This document shows, in pieces, positions 34,575 through 42,713 of a stretch of DNA of 64,000 nt; the first letter of the stretch is position 1; every line of letters starts with the position of its first letter. The translations under genes were made by a program, and so were the position numbers. The notes under the pieces were generated by a model that was given only the letters and a program-made list of their open reading frames with translations, did not search any database and was not told the origin of the DNA. Location: the NCBI GenBank assembly GCA_963820955.1, contig CAWGCA010000047.1, forward strand, positions 186,001-250,000. The letters are read 5' to 3'. The stretch comes from CAWGCA01 sp963820955. Its GTDB lineage: Bacteria; Pseudomonadota; Gammaproteobacteria; Chromatiales; Chromatiaceae.

Positions 34575-34610
34575 ATGACGCCACATCACCTGAAAGGAAC
34601 GAGTCAATGA
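34575..34610 (+). CDS. 11-codon leader ORF before the fusion enzyme
   Basis: MTPHHLKGTSQ and stop. It has the best ribosome site in the area (AAGGAGG at 34561-34567, 7 bases before the ATG). Its TGA overlaps the ATG of the fusion gene (ATGA, 34607-34610). This arrangement normally means translational coupling: ribosomes finishing the leader restart on the large gene. The peptide itself has no recognisable motif; the two histidines and single lysine do not suggest amino-acid attenuation. It is short enough to be chance, though the site quality argues against that. Confidence 0.45.
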   Translation: MTPHHLKGTSQ

Positions 34611-36844
34611 CCAAGCCCCGTATTGCCGATACCCGTCCTTTCCCGATCAAGCTGAAGGCCGGGGAAGAGATCTGGTGGTGCAGTTGCGGCAAATCAAGCA
34701 ATCAGCCCTACTGTGACGGTTCGCACCGAGGCACTCCCTTCGAACCCCTGCCGTTCAAGGCGGAACAGGATGGCAAGTACTTTTTCTGCCAGTGCAAACG
34801 GAGCGGAAAACCACCACTCTGTGACGGCAGCCATAAACAGATCAGCCAACAGGATCTGGATGCCTCGGAGGGGCTGGAGACGGTCTGGTACAAAGTGGCG
34901 GAACCCGGTGATATGCAGGAAGGGGAGGTGCGGACGGTGCAGGCCGGCAGTCAATCAATCGCCCTGACCTGCCATGCCGGGAAATACGGCGCCCTGGGTA
35001 ACGCCTGCCCGCACCAGGGTGGTCCGTTAGGGGAGGGTTCGATCGAATGCACGGAAGGAGACGAGTGCTGGCTGCGTTGTCCCTGGCATGGCTGGGATTT
35101 TCACCCCCTGACCGGAAAATCCCCCGGTGGCTTCGATGACGGAGTGCCGAGCTTTCCGCTGGAGCAGCGCGATGATGGCGTCTACGTACAGATCCGCGAA
35201 CGGCGGCAGCGGGTTCGTACCATTTCCGATCTGATGGTGGAAACCATGGTCAACTGGGGCGTCAGCCACGTCTTCGGCATGGTGGGTCACTCCAATCTGG
35301 GCTTGGCGGACGCCATTCGCGAGCAGGAGCAGAAGGGCAATCTGACCTATATTGGTATCCGCCACGAAGGGGCGGCGGCCTTTGCCTGTTCCGGATATGC
35401 CAAGCTCACGGGGCGGCCGGCAGCCTGCCTCACTATCGCCGGGCCGGGTGCCACCAATCTACTGACCGGGCTCTGGGATGCCCGGGTGGACCGGGCGCCC
35501 GTGTTGGCCCTTACCGGTCAGGTGAACACTCAGGTATTCGGCCCAGGGGCCTTTCAGGAGATCGATCTCGCCGCCGCCTTCGAAGCGGTGACCGAATTCA
35601 GTCAGACCGTGCTGCCGGGGAGCCGGCATACCGAGCTGATGAGCCTGGCGCTCAAGCACGCCCTGGTGGAGCGGGACGTGGCGCATCTGATTTTTCCTGA
35701 CGAGGTGCAGGTGATCCCCGCCGCCGAAGGCGCCGAACCCTCCGGGCCGGAAGGTCGTCTGGGTCGCAGCGACATTGCCCCATCGGCGGATTCGGTGGCG
35801 CAGGCGGTGGCGCGTATCGCCAGCGCCCGGCGCCCGGTGATCGTCGTCGGCTACGGCGCCCGGACCTGCATGCAGACGGTGGTAGAGCTGGCGGAGCGCC
35901 TCAATGCACCGGTGTTGACCACGTTCAAGGCCAAGGGTCAGATTCCAGACCAGCACCCATTGGCAGCCGGCGTGCTGGGGCGCAGCGGAACGCCGGTGGC
36001 CAGCTGGTGTATGAATCAGGCCGACCTGCTAATCGTCTTTGGGGCCTCCTTCTCGAATCACACGGGTATCAGCTCGAAGAAACCCATTATCCAGGTGGAT
36101 TTCGATCGCATGGCCCTGGGCAAGTTTCATCCGGTGGAAGTGCCCGTGTGGGGTGAGATCCGGGTCTCCATTCAGCAGTTTCTTGCTGCCCTGCCGGCGG
36201 ATATTGATACTGTCGATCAGCGCAGTGAGCTGGTCCAGCGCTGGGACATCTGGCGCCAGGAGAAAAAAAGCCGGGAGGCCCGGGACCGCGGCCAGGGGGT
36301 CAACTCAGCTTCCATATTCGCAGCGCTGAGCCGTCTCTGTCCGGAGAATGCAGTGCTGTGCGTCGATGTCGGCAACAACACCTACTCCTTCGGTCGCTAT
36401 TTCGAGTGTAAGAATCAGAGTGTGCTCATGTCCGGCTATCTGGGATCCATCGGCTTTGGCTTTCCGGCTGCCATGGGGGCCTGGGCGGCGACCCAGGCCA
36501 GCTACGAACAGCGGGGGCGGCCCGTGCTTTCGATCAGCGGGGATGGCGGCTTCGGCCAATATCTAGCGGAGTTCACCACTGCGGTGAAATACGGTATGAA
36601 CATCACTCATCTGTTGTTGAATAACGGAGAACTGGGAAAAATCTCCAAAGAACAGCGAGCGGGTAACTGGGAGGTATGGCAGACTGCGCTGAGCAATCCG
36701 GATTTTGCGGCCTTCGCCCGTGACTGTGGCGGTCTGGGGATTCGAGTGGAGACGGCAGAGCAGCTGGATGAGGCGCTGAAAACGGCCATCGAACACGACG
36801 GACCGGCGCTGGTGGAAATCATGTCTGATGTGGAGTTGATATAA
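34607..36844 (+). CDS. CDGSH-CDGSH-Rieske-thiamine diphosphate fusion enzyme
   Basis: 745 residues from the ATG at 34607 (AAAGGA about 8 bases upstream). Three modules are fused. Residues 25-40 and 61-76 are two CDGSH sites (Cys25, Cys27, Cys36, His40; Cys61, Cys63, Cys72, His76). Residues about 92-198 are a Rieske domain (CPHQGG, Cys134/His136; CPWHGW, Cys158/His161). Residues about 204-745 form a full thiamine-diphosphate enzyme: IRHEGAAAFACSGYAKLTG with catalytic Glu254, a central FAD/nucleotide-type domain and GDGGFGQ...NN near 645-672. The family includes pyruvate oxidase, acetolactate synthase and oxalyl-CoA decarboxylase. The iron-sulfur front suggests electron transfer from the thiamine-bound intermediate. 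Substrate unknown. Confidence 0.88.
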   Translation: MTKPRIADTRPFPIKLKAGEEIWWCSCGKSSNQPYCDGSHRGTPFEPLPFKAEQDGKYFFCQCKRSGKPPLCDGSHKQISQQDLDASEGLETVWYKVAEPGDMQEGEVRTVQAGSQSIALTCHAGKYGALGNACPHQGGPLGEGSIECTEGDECWLRCPWHGWDFHPLTGKSPGGFDDGVPSFPLEQRDDGVYVQIRERRQRVRTISDLMVETMVNWGVSHVFGMVGHSNLGLADAIREQEQKGNLTYIGIRHEGAAAFACSGYAKLTGRPAACLTIAGPGATNLLTGLWDARVDRAPVLALTGQVNTQVFGPGAFQEIDLAAAFEAVTEFSQTVLPGSRHTELMSLALKHALVERDVAHLIFPDEVQVIPAAEGAEPSGPEGRLGRSDIAPSADSVAQAVARIASARRPVIVVGYGARTCMQTVVELAERLNAPVLTTFKAKGQIPDQHPLAAGVLGRSGTPVASWCMNQADLLIVFGASFSNHTGISSKKPIIQVDFDRMALGKFHPVEVPVWGEIRVSIQQFLAALPADIDTVDQRSELVQRWDIWRQEKKSREARDRGQGVNSASIFAALSRLCPENAVLCVDVGNNTYSFGRYFECKNQSVLMSGYLGSIGFGFPAAMGAWAATQASYEQRGRPVLSISGDGGFGQYLAEFTTAVKYGMNITHLLLNNGELGKISKEQRAGNWEVWQTALSNPDFAAFARDCGGLGIRVETAEQLDEALKTAIEHDGPALVEIMSDVELI

Positions 36845-36860
36845 GGCTAGAATTGTATTG

Positions 36861-37247
36861 ATGGGGCTGGTACGGACTTACATTCTGGTATTCATCGCCG
36901 GCTGGGTCCTCTGGCTCTGGCTGGAGAAGGCGGGGCCGGTGCAGCAGCTGCCTCCGCCTCCGTTCAGTGGCATGCAGGGGCCGGGCTATCCGGGATTTCC
37001 CGTTGGCGGTGGGCAGCGACCGCTGCCGCCTCCGCCGGGCGAAGGTGACCTGATTCAGGAATTCCAATATGGGGTGGATCTGCTCAAACAAGGAGAATAT
37101 CAGCAGAGCTTCGTTTTTCTCTGGCGCCGGGAGTACTGGATCCTCGCAGGCGTGCTAACCGCCCTGTTTGCCTTGCTGCTCCCCGGAATCGGTCGGTGGG
37201 TCTCACGCTGGCGCCGGAACACGGCGCATCGTCAGGACGGCCAGTAA
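36861..37247 (+). CDS. Hypothetical protein with two membrane segments
   Basis: 128 residues from the ATG at 36861, 16 bases after the fusion-enzyme stop; a TTG one codon earlier is the alternative. Membrane segments lie near residues 6-22 and 95-112 (WILAGVLTALFALLLPGIG). Between them is a proline-rich stretch (LPPPPFSGMQGPGYPGFP) and a tail reading FQYGVDLLKQGEYQQSFVFL. No family is recognised. Tight spacing suggests it may be co-transcribed with the fusion enzyme and could serve as its membrane partner; that is inference. Confidence 0.55.
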   Translation: MGLVRTYILVFIAGWVLWLWLEKAGPVQQLPPPPFSGMQGPGYPGFPVGGGQRPLPPPPGEGDLIQEFQYGVDLLKQGEYQQSFVFLWRREYWILAGVLTALFALLLPGIGRWVSRWRRNTAHRQDGQ

Positions 37248-37281
37248 GACTGGGGTCAAGATTTGAGGATAGGTAGGCTGG

Positions 37282-38022
37282 CTAGAAATCGTGCCGGATG
37301 CCCGCGCCGTAAAGCTGTTCGGTATCGCGGTCGTTGTCCTGGAATTCGGCATAGAAGCTGGTGCGCCTGTTGATCTGGTGCTTCAGGCCGAAGGTCCAGT
37401 GGGGGTCGGTGCTGCCATCCCAGTCTCGATCCGAATACCTGGCGTGCAGGACGTTGTTGCCCAGGTAGTACTCTCCCATGAGAGTCCATTCGTGGCTCTT
37501 CTCTAAGTCCCGTTCCCGATCGTATTCATACTGGGCCGTGAGGGCGAAATCAGAAAAGCGATACCGGGTTGCGGCCCCCCACAGCTCCCGATTTTCCAGG
37601 CCATCTTCGCGATAGTTCGAAAACGAGGTGCCAATAGTGAGAGGTCCTCGCCGGTAGTCGATGGAGAGATCCCAGATATCGACCTTGTTCGCGCCGTTGT
37701 AGTAGGAGGTTCCCTGTCGGCCAACGGCGGTGCTTTCCCGGTCTGCGTCGGATGCGATATAAACCGGGTGGTTTTCGGTTTGCTGGTTGCGACTACTCAG
37801 GAGTTCCCCGTTGTCGACCTGCCACTCCAGTTCGAACAGGGCTTTCAGGCCGCTGCTCAGTTCCTGGGGATCCTTAAGGTGGAAGCGGGAACCTTTGTTG
37901 GCGACAGGATCGGGGTATGCCTCGTTACTGTGCAGACGCCCGTAGATTACGGTTTCCGCATCGACTGGGGATGCGACAACAGTAATGCCTACCAGGATCA
38001 CGGATAGATATCGGCTCTGCAT
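37282..38022 (-). CDS. Short Gram-negative porin-like protein
   Basis: 246 residues. A signal peptide (LSVILVGITVVASPVDAE) is followed by TVIYGRLHSN, the usual first strand of trimeric general porins (TLYGxxx). GSRFHLKDPQELSSGLKALFELEWQVDNGEL matches the porin GSRxGxKGxEDLGxGLKAxFQLE region. The end, GAGIRHDF, has the terminal phenylalanine required for barrel assembly. General porins run 330-400 residues, so this one is short; strands appear to be missing from the middle and it may form a smaller barrel or be a decayed porin with an intact frame. It is convergent with the gene before it. Confidence 0.75.
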   Translation of the reverse strand: MQSRYLSVILVGITVVASPVDAETVIYGRLHSNEAYPDPVANKGSRFHLKDPQELSSGLKALFELEWQVDNGELLSSRNQQTENHPVYIASDADRESTAVGRQGTSYYNGANKVDIWDLSIDYRRGPLTIGTSFSNYREDGLENRELWGAATRYRFSDFALTAQYEYDRERDLEKSHEWTLMGEYYLGNNVLHARYSDRDWDGSTDPHWTFGLKHQINRRTSFYAEFQDNDRDTEQLYGAGIRHDF

Positions 38023-38444
38023 TTCACTCTTGCATACGGCGCTTCGCTACCAAAACTTATACAACTTGCTGGAGAAAATGAAAACCTCTAGATTGCCAAA
38101 CTGAGCCTCTGTTCATAATAAATGAAGTGGATTTGGTCCATTCCCCCCCTCTCTACTCTGTCACAGGAGGCGTGGTATGGCTATAACCTGGCGCGGCAGG
38201 GTTGTGTCTGCGCGGGTATTCTACCCGATAGCTGCTATCGGCTCAGACCTCTAAGGGCCGACCGCGCTTTGCGATCCGCAGGGGTAGAGTAGGCCAGAGC
38301 AGTACGGGCGTATCCCAACCAGGCCGGTTTGTACCGGCATCATGATGGTTTAAGTGCTCTGACTTAGATGGTCTTTGTTAGCAGTGAAACAAAATGCCAT
38401 CATAAGGTGTCTGACTGAGATGTGTTTTCCGTTGGATTGAACGA
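38023..38444. other. Long intergenic region before msrAB
   Basis: About 420 bases. It contains a possible 25-codon ORF (listed separately), a hairpin CCGATAGC-T-GCTATCGG inside that ORF, and two copies of an imperfect direct repeat, one at about 38354-38379 (GTGCTCTGACTTAGATGG) and one at about 38408-38433 (GTGTCTGACTGAGATGTG), just before the msrAB start. The repeat pair could be a regulator site. No promoter is assigned. Confidence 0.35.
38177..38254 (+). CDS. Possible 25-residue small protein
   Basis: MAITWRGRVVSARVFYPIAA followed by IGSDL and a stop. AGGAGG at 38165-38170 lies 6 bases before the ATG, an unusually good ribosome site for an otherwise empty region. The sequence is weakly hydrophobic in its second half. 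No other evidence supports it; it could be chance. Confidence 0.25.
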   Translation: MAITWRGRVVSARVFYPIAAIGSDL

Positions 38445-39551
38445 ATGAAAAAGATTTTATTCTGGTGCGCCACGCTGCTGGCGGCGGTTTCCACTCTGAC
38501 CGCCTGTGCGGGTAAAGATTCCGATTCCCAGTTTGTTCAGGGCAGGGCCGATTTGGCGACTGCCACCTTCGCCGGCGGCTGTTTCTGGTGCGTTGAATCC
38601 GGATTGGAGCAAGTGCCCGGTGTGGAGGAGGTGATCTCCGGCTACACTGCGGGCCATCTGCCCAATCCCAGTTATAGAGAGGTGTCCTCCGGGGGCAGCG
38701 GCCATGTAGAGGCGGTGCAGGTCTACTATGATCCGCAGGTCGTCACCTATCCCACCCTGCTGCAGGCATTCTGGCGTCAGATTGATCCGACCGACGGAGG
38801 AGGGCAGTTTGCGGACCGGGGTGATCAGTATCGGCCGGTGATCTTCTATGCAGATAAGGCCCAGCGTAGTGCGGCACAAGAGTCCCGCGCAGCGCTGGAT
38901 GCCTCGGGTCGTTTCGGTAAACCGGTAGTGGTGGAGATTCTTCCGGCTGAACGGTTTTATCCGGCCGAGGCGAATCATCAGGATTACTATAGGAAGAACC
39001 CGCTTCGCTATAAGTTCTATCGCCACAATTCGGGGCGGGATCAGTTTCTGGAACAGGCCTGGGGAGAGGAGTTAATGATGGATTTCAGCAAGCAGACAAC
39101 AGAGAAATCGGATGGTTTCGAGAAACCCTCGGAGGAGGTCCTCCGGCAGCGGTTGACCCCGTTGCAGTACCAGGTGACCCAGGAAGAGGGAACCGAACGG
39201 CCGTTCGACAACGACTACTGGGATGAGAAGCAGGAGGGCATTTATGTGGACGTGGTGAGCGGCGAGCCGTTGTTTTCCTCCCTCGACAAGTACGATTCTG
39301 GCACCGGCTGGCCCAGTTTTACCCGGCCCTTGCAGTCGGATCGGGTAGTAGAGCATACCGATTTCAAATTGCTGCTGCCGCGCACCGAGGTTCGAAGTCG
39401 CGACGGGGACTCGCATCTGGGGCATGTCTTCAATGACGGGCCCGAGCCCACCGGCTTGCGCTACTGCGTCAATTCAGCAGCCCTGCGGTTCATCCCCCGA
39501 GAGCGGTTGGAGCAGGAGGGATATGGGGAGTTTAGCGCACTGTTCGAGTGA
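38445..39551 (+). CDS. msrAB: Fused methionine sulfoxide reductase MsrA-MsrB lipoprotein
   Basis: 368 residues. The N-terminus is a lipoprotein signal (STLTAC, Cys21). Residues about 37-190 are MsrA with the active-site GCFWC (Cys46). Residues about 225-360 are MsrB, with GTGWPSFTRPL, SHLGHVFNDGP and the catalytic cysteine in RYCVNSAALRF. The MsrB part lacks the zinc-binding CxxC pairs, as in other MsrAB fusions. MsrA reduces the S form and MsrB the R form of methionine sulfoxide, so this protein would repair oxidised envelope proteins. It needs an electron source, and the double-thioredoxin protein at 41670-42713 is one possible donor (inference). Confidence 0.92.
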   Translation: MKKILFWCATLLAAVSTLTACAGKDSDSQFVQGRADLATATFAGGCFWCVESGLEQVPGVEEVISGYTAGHLPNPSYREVSSGGSGHVEAVQVYYDPQVVTYPTLLQAFWRQIDPTDGGGQFADRGDQYRPVIFYADKAQRSAAQESRAALDASGRFGKPVVVEILPAERFYPAEANHQDYYRKNPLRYKFYRHNSGRDQFLEQAWGEELMMDFSKQTTEKSDGFEKPSEEVLRQRLTPLQYQVTQEEGTERPFDNDYWDEKQEGIYVDVVSGEPLFSSLDKYDSGTGWPSFTRPLQSDRVVEHTDFKLLLPRTEVRSRDGDSHLGHVFNDGPEPTGLRYCVNSAALRFIPRERLEQEGYGEFSALFE

Positions 39552-39679
39552 TCCGGGAGTGGGCTGGGTTGATCGAATCCCCTCTCAAAGCGCGGTAAAA
39601 AATTATTGTCAAGGTTTGAGCGGAAGGTCTAGTATTAAACACAGTTCATTGAAAAAATACCGGTTTGGAGGTTTGCGGC

Positions 39680-39964
39680 ATGGATGAAGGGCGTAAAGAT
39701 TTCCTTAGATTCTGGCTAGGGGAAGAGATCGGGCAGATCCAGACCAACGTTTCCGCCATCGGTGTTCCTAGAGACATGGAGCAGCGGTCGTTGATTGCGC
39801 GCTATGGCAAGTTACTGTTAGTAAGTCATCGTCTGCTGAATGTTCTGTCTAAACTCAAGGATCAGGAGACTGTGGTTCGCGACGAACTGCGCGAACGCAG
39901 ATCGGAGCAGATACGCGAGGAGGTGGTGGTAGCGACCAAGCCGATCAGCCGGCGAAACTATTGA
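39680..39964 (+). CDS. Hypothetical protein
   Basis: 94 residues from the ATG at 39680, chosen because GGAGG lies 8 bases upstream. The sequence MDEGRKDFLRFWLGEEIGQI is helical with a basic-acidic tail (ELRERRSEQIREEVVV). No family is recognised. Its last 20 bases overlap the end of the convergent GGDEF gene. Small coiled-coil-like proteins of this type are common and without known role. Confidence 0.55.
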   Translation: MDEGRKDFLRFWLGEEIGQIQTNVSAIGVPRDMEQRSLIARYGKLLLVSHRLLNVLSKLKDQETVVRDELRERRSEQIREEVVVATKPISRRNY

Positions 39965-41081
39965 TCCCGGGGGGATTGCTGGGGGCGAGTTCGACCCGGT
40001 TTCTCCCTAGTCGTTTGGCCTGGTAGAGAGCGGCGTCCGCGCGGCTTATCAGTTGTTCTCCGGGTTCCTCGGATGGGGTTCTTTCCAACTCGCTGACTCC
40101 GATCGAGACGGTTACGTTCAATACCTCGCGATTGCCGGTGGGTACCGGATGTTCGGCCACTCGAAGGCGAATGCGTTCGGCCAGGTTGCAGGCTTCGGCC
40201 GCGTCGGTCTGGGGCAGCAGCAGGGCGAATTCCTCGCCACCGAAGCGGGTGGCGACGTCGGACGCGCGCAGGCACTCTTTGACCCGCAGTGAAATCTCCC
40301 GCAACACCTGGTCACCCACGCCATGTCCGTGCAGATCATTGACGCGCTTGAAGTGATCGGCATCGATGAACAGGCAGCTCAATGGGTGATCGTAACGCCG
40401 GGCTCGGGAGATTTCTTCTCGGAGGCGTCGTTCCAGGTAGCGGCGGTTGTGGAGGCCGGTTAACGCATCAGTCAGGCCGCTGACCACCAGATGCTCCCGG
40501 TTGGCCGTATTCTCGAGGCAGACGGCGCCGATTGTTGCCAGGTGGTTTAAAAAATCACTGGCGTGATGGCGGGTGAATCGGGTCGGATCTCTGCTGCCGA
40601 GATTCAGGCTGCCAATAAGGCGGTCGCGTCGGACCAGGGGCACCAGCGCCACACTTCGAATGTGGTTGCAGCCGGCAAACAGGGCTTGATGTTCAGCACC
40701 GAGGAAGGGCCCGAGCCAGGGCTGACGCAGGCTGCTGTAAATGGAATTGAACGCATGGAGGTGGTCGACGAAAAAAATATTGTCGTACTGAAGCGGTGAT
40801 ATCCCGGTATTGAGCAGTAGATGACGCAGTTCGTGGTCTGTGTCCTGCAATACCAGGCTGACGCAGGGGACGCGGAAGGATTCCTGCATCCCCAGGGTCA
40901 GGACCTGCAGCAGTTGGGGGAGGTCTTCAGCTGCCAGGAGGGAGAGCTCGCGGCTGTGGAATCGCTTCAGGACATCCTCGTTGTGGGCTGCTTCGGACGT
41001 CAGCTGCTGAAGCCGCTGTCGCAACAGGCGGTTCTCCCCCTCCAGATCCGGATTTTCCGCGCTGTGCCGCGTGTTTTGCAT
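39945..41081 (-). CDS. Diguanylate cyclase with N-terminal GAF/DUF484-like domain
   Basis: 378 residues from the ATG at 41081; the longer reading to 41180 would run into the divergent gene start region. A short coiled coil (ENRLLRQRLQQLTSEAAHNED) leads to a GAF/DUF484-like sensor domain (LLQVLTLGMQESFRVPCVSLVLQD, VALVPLVRRDRLIGSLNLGSRDP) and a GGDEF domain. The active site reads GGEEF, with an RxxD product-inhibition site (RASD) five residues before it, so both activity and feedback by cyclic di-GMP are expected. The enzyme makes c-di-GMP from two GTP. The input signal is unknown. Confidence 0.88.
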   Translation of the reverse strand: MQNTRHSAENPDLEGENRLLRQRLQQLTSEAAHNEDVLKRFHSRELSLLAAEDLPQLLQVLTLGMQESFRVPCVSLVLQDTDHELRHLLLNTGISPLQYDNIFFVDHLHAFNSIYSSLRQPWLGPFLGAEHQALFAGCNHIRSVALVPLVRRDRLIGSLNLGSRDPTRFTRHHASDFLNHLATIGAVCLENTANREHLVVSGLTDALTGLHNRRYLERRLREEISRARRYDHPLSCLFIDADHFKRVNDLHGHGVGDQVLREISLRVKECLRASDVATRFGGEEFALLLPQTDAAEACNLAERIRLRVAEHPVPTGNREVLNVTVSIGVSELERTPSEEPGEQLISRADAALYQAKRLGRNRVELAPSNPPGINSFAG

Positions 41082-41169
41082 AGGGCGGATAGCGGCAGAC
41101 GGCGGATTACCTTTAATTCGTATGATTGAGAGATGGAACCTTTCAGGGAACACAACACGGAGGTTGATT

Positions 41170-41637
41170 ATGGGTATCATTGCAACCGCGAACTCGATTC
41201 GCGGGTTACTGGTCTATGGCGTCCTGCTCGTTACCTGCTGCAGGGCAGCGGGTCCGCTGCAGGCCGGGGTGAGCGTTTATCGCTGTACCGACAGCGCCGG
41301 ACGAGTGGAGCTGCGCCAGACCTACTGTCCTTCAGGGGATCAGCAGCAGTTGCAGGTGGAAATAGGGAATGTCGGCTGGGTGCGTTCGAAGTCGACTGCC
41401 GGCTCCGGCCAAATGACCGGGGCCAAGCGCAAAACCGGCAGGCGGACATCGAAGTCCGAGAAATCCGAAGCCCCGCCGCCGGATGAGGCTCGCCAGCACC
41501 GGTGCTGGAAGGCGAAGAACAATCTTGAGCGCATTCAACGCCAGCTGCGGCAGGGATACCGGCCGGCTCAAGGGGAGAAACTGCGGCAGCGGCGGCGGGA
41601 ACAGGAGCAGTATCTACAGCGCTTCTGTCAACGCTAG
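41170..41637 (+). CDS. Exported DUF4124-like protein
   Basis: 155 residues from the ATG at 41170 (GGAGG about 7 bases upstream). A hydrophobic signal (GLLVYGVLLVTCCRAAG) precedes VSVYRCTDSAGRVELRQTYCP, the DUF4124 pattern of a small periplasmic domain with two cysteines. The rest is a basic, low-complexity linker and a helical tail (NNLERIQRQLRQGYRPAQG) ending with cysteine. Function is unknown. The start is 89 bases from the divergent cyclase start. Confidence 0.72.
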   Translation: MGIIATANSIRGLLVYGVLLVTCCRAAGPLQAGVSVYRCTDSAGRVELRQTYCPSGDQQQLQVEIGNVGWVRSKSTAGSGQMTGAKRKTGRRTSKSEKSEAPPPDEARQHRCWKAKNNLERIQRQLRQGYRPAQGEKLRQRRREQEQYLQRFCQR

Positions 41638-41669
41638 CGGGTTACCGGATGGCGGTCGACAGCGCCGGC

Positions 41670-42713
41670 TCAGAAGCCGCTGCTCACCCGCCAGCGCTGA
41701 TATCTCGGTTCGGTTCGATAGCCGCCGCTGGTTATATAGGTGAGAACATTACGCAGTCGGTAGAACTGAACGACGGAGTCGAGCCGGATAATCTCCCGTC
41801 CGTGCTGGTCAAAAAACAGCAGCGACGGCGTGTAGAAGAGCCCCAGTTCTTTTGCCCAGGCGCTGGCGGTGGTCTTCTGACCTGCCGGGGTGATGACCGG
41901 GGTATCGGAGCGGATGTTCAGCTGTACGCTCTCGAACTGCCCGAACAGATCGCTGATAGCCTCCTCCTGCAGCGGCTGGGCGTGGAGTATGTCACAGGCG
42001 TGGCAGTTGCCCTGTTCGAAAAAGACCGCGAGGGGCTGTTCCGCCGGGAAACGGGTGCGCTCCAGGGCATAGGGTGGCGGGCTGAAGAAGGGCTCCTGAT
42101 TGAGTTCGTCCGGATCAAAGGTAAGCGCATCTTCCGCCCTTAGCAGGTAGTCACTGAGGGTCTCCTGGCGGTGGAAGCCGCCGGCGACATACTCCAGGGC
42201 GGCGCGAAATTTGTACGGCGGGTAATAGCCGCGCAGCCGCAGCGCCACCTCCCCCTCGCTGTCGTAGAAGATAAGCGAGGGGGTAAAGTTGGTGTTCTCG
42301 CGTACCGCGAATTCCCGCTCCGAGAGGGTTTCCCCCTGCATATCGGTCAGCTCGTCCACGCCCCAGATGTCGACCGGTATGATATCGAAGTGGCGCTGAG
42401 TGTAGGTGACGATGTCCTCCAGCCCGAAGTTCACTTCCATCAGCATTCTGCAGTAGGCGCAACGCCTCTGTCCGAAATAGACGATGATGCCTTTTTTCCC
42501 CGCTGCGGTTGCCTCCTCCAGATCTTCCGGCAGGTCAAGGAAGCTCTGCTTGAACCATGCCGGGTGTTCCAGTGGTTCCTGCAGGGGAAAGTCATCGAAG
42601 GCGAATGCCTCATCCGGCTCGGCGGATGGTTTGGGTGCGGCGATCGGCGACAGGAATACCGCCGCCAGTAGCGCCCCCAGCCCGGCCTTAGCGATCCGCC
42701 GCCGGTGTATCAA
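41670..42713 (-). CDS. Exported protein with two thioredoxin-like domains
   Basis: 347 residues from a TTG that overlaps the cysQ stop (TTGA) and has GAGGAG 8 bases upstream. The N-terminus is basic then hydrophobic (IAKAGLGALLAAVFLSPIAA), a Sec-type signal. Two thioredoxin-fold halves follow, each with its own CxxC: GIIVYFGQRRCAYCRMLM (CAYC) in the first and AVFFEQGNCHACDILHAQPL (CHAC) in the second. The sequence is in the thioredoxin/SoxW style. The tandem arrangement could pass electrons from one half to the other in the periplasm. Partner and substrate are not known. Confidence 0.82.
   Translation of the reverse strand: MIHRRRIAKAGLGALLAAVFLSPIAAPKPSAEPDEAFAFDDFPLQEPLEHPAWFKQSFLDLPEDLEEATAAGKKGIIVYFGQRRCAYCRMLMEVNFGLEDIVTYTQRHFDIIPVDIWGVDELTDMQGETLSEREFAVRENTNFTPSLIFYDSEGEVALRLRGYYPPYKFRAALEYVAGGFHRQETLSDYLLRAEDALTFDPDELNQEPFFSPPPYALERTRFPAEQPLAVFFEQGNCHACDILHAQPLQEEAISDLFGQFESVQLNIRSDTPVITPAGQKTTASAWAKELGLFYTPSLLFFDQHGREIIRLDSVVQFYRLRNVLTYITSGGYRTEPRYQRWRVSSGF

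Noticed and set aside
34607..36844. Glyoxylate carboligase as the missing step between glycolate oxidase and tartronate semialdehyde reductase
   Set aside because: Glyoxylate carboligase has valine in place of the catalytic glutamate, while this protein has Glu254 (IRHEGAAAF). The iron-sulfur front is also foreign to that enzyme.
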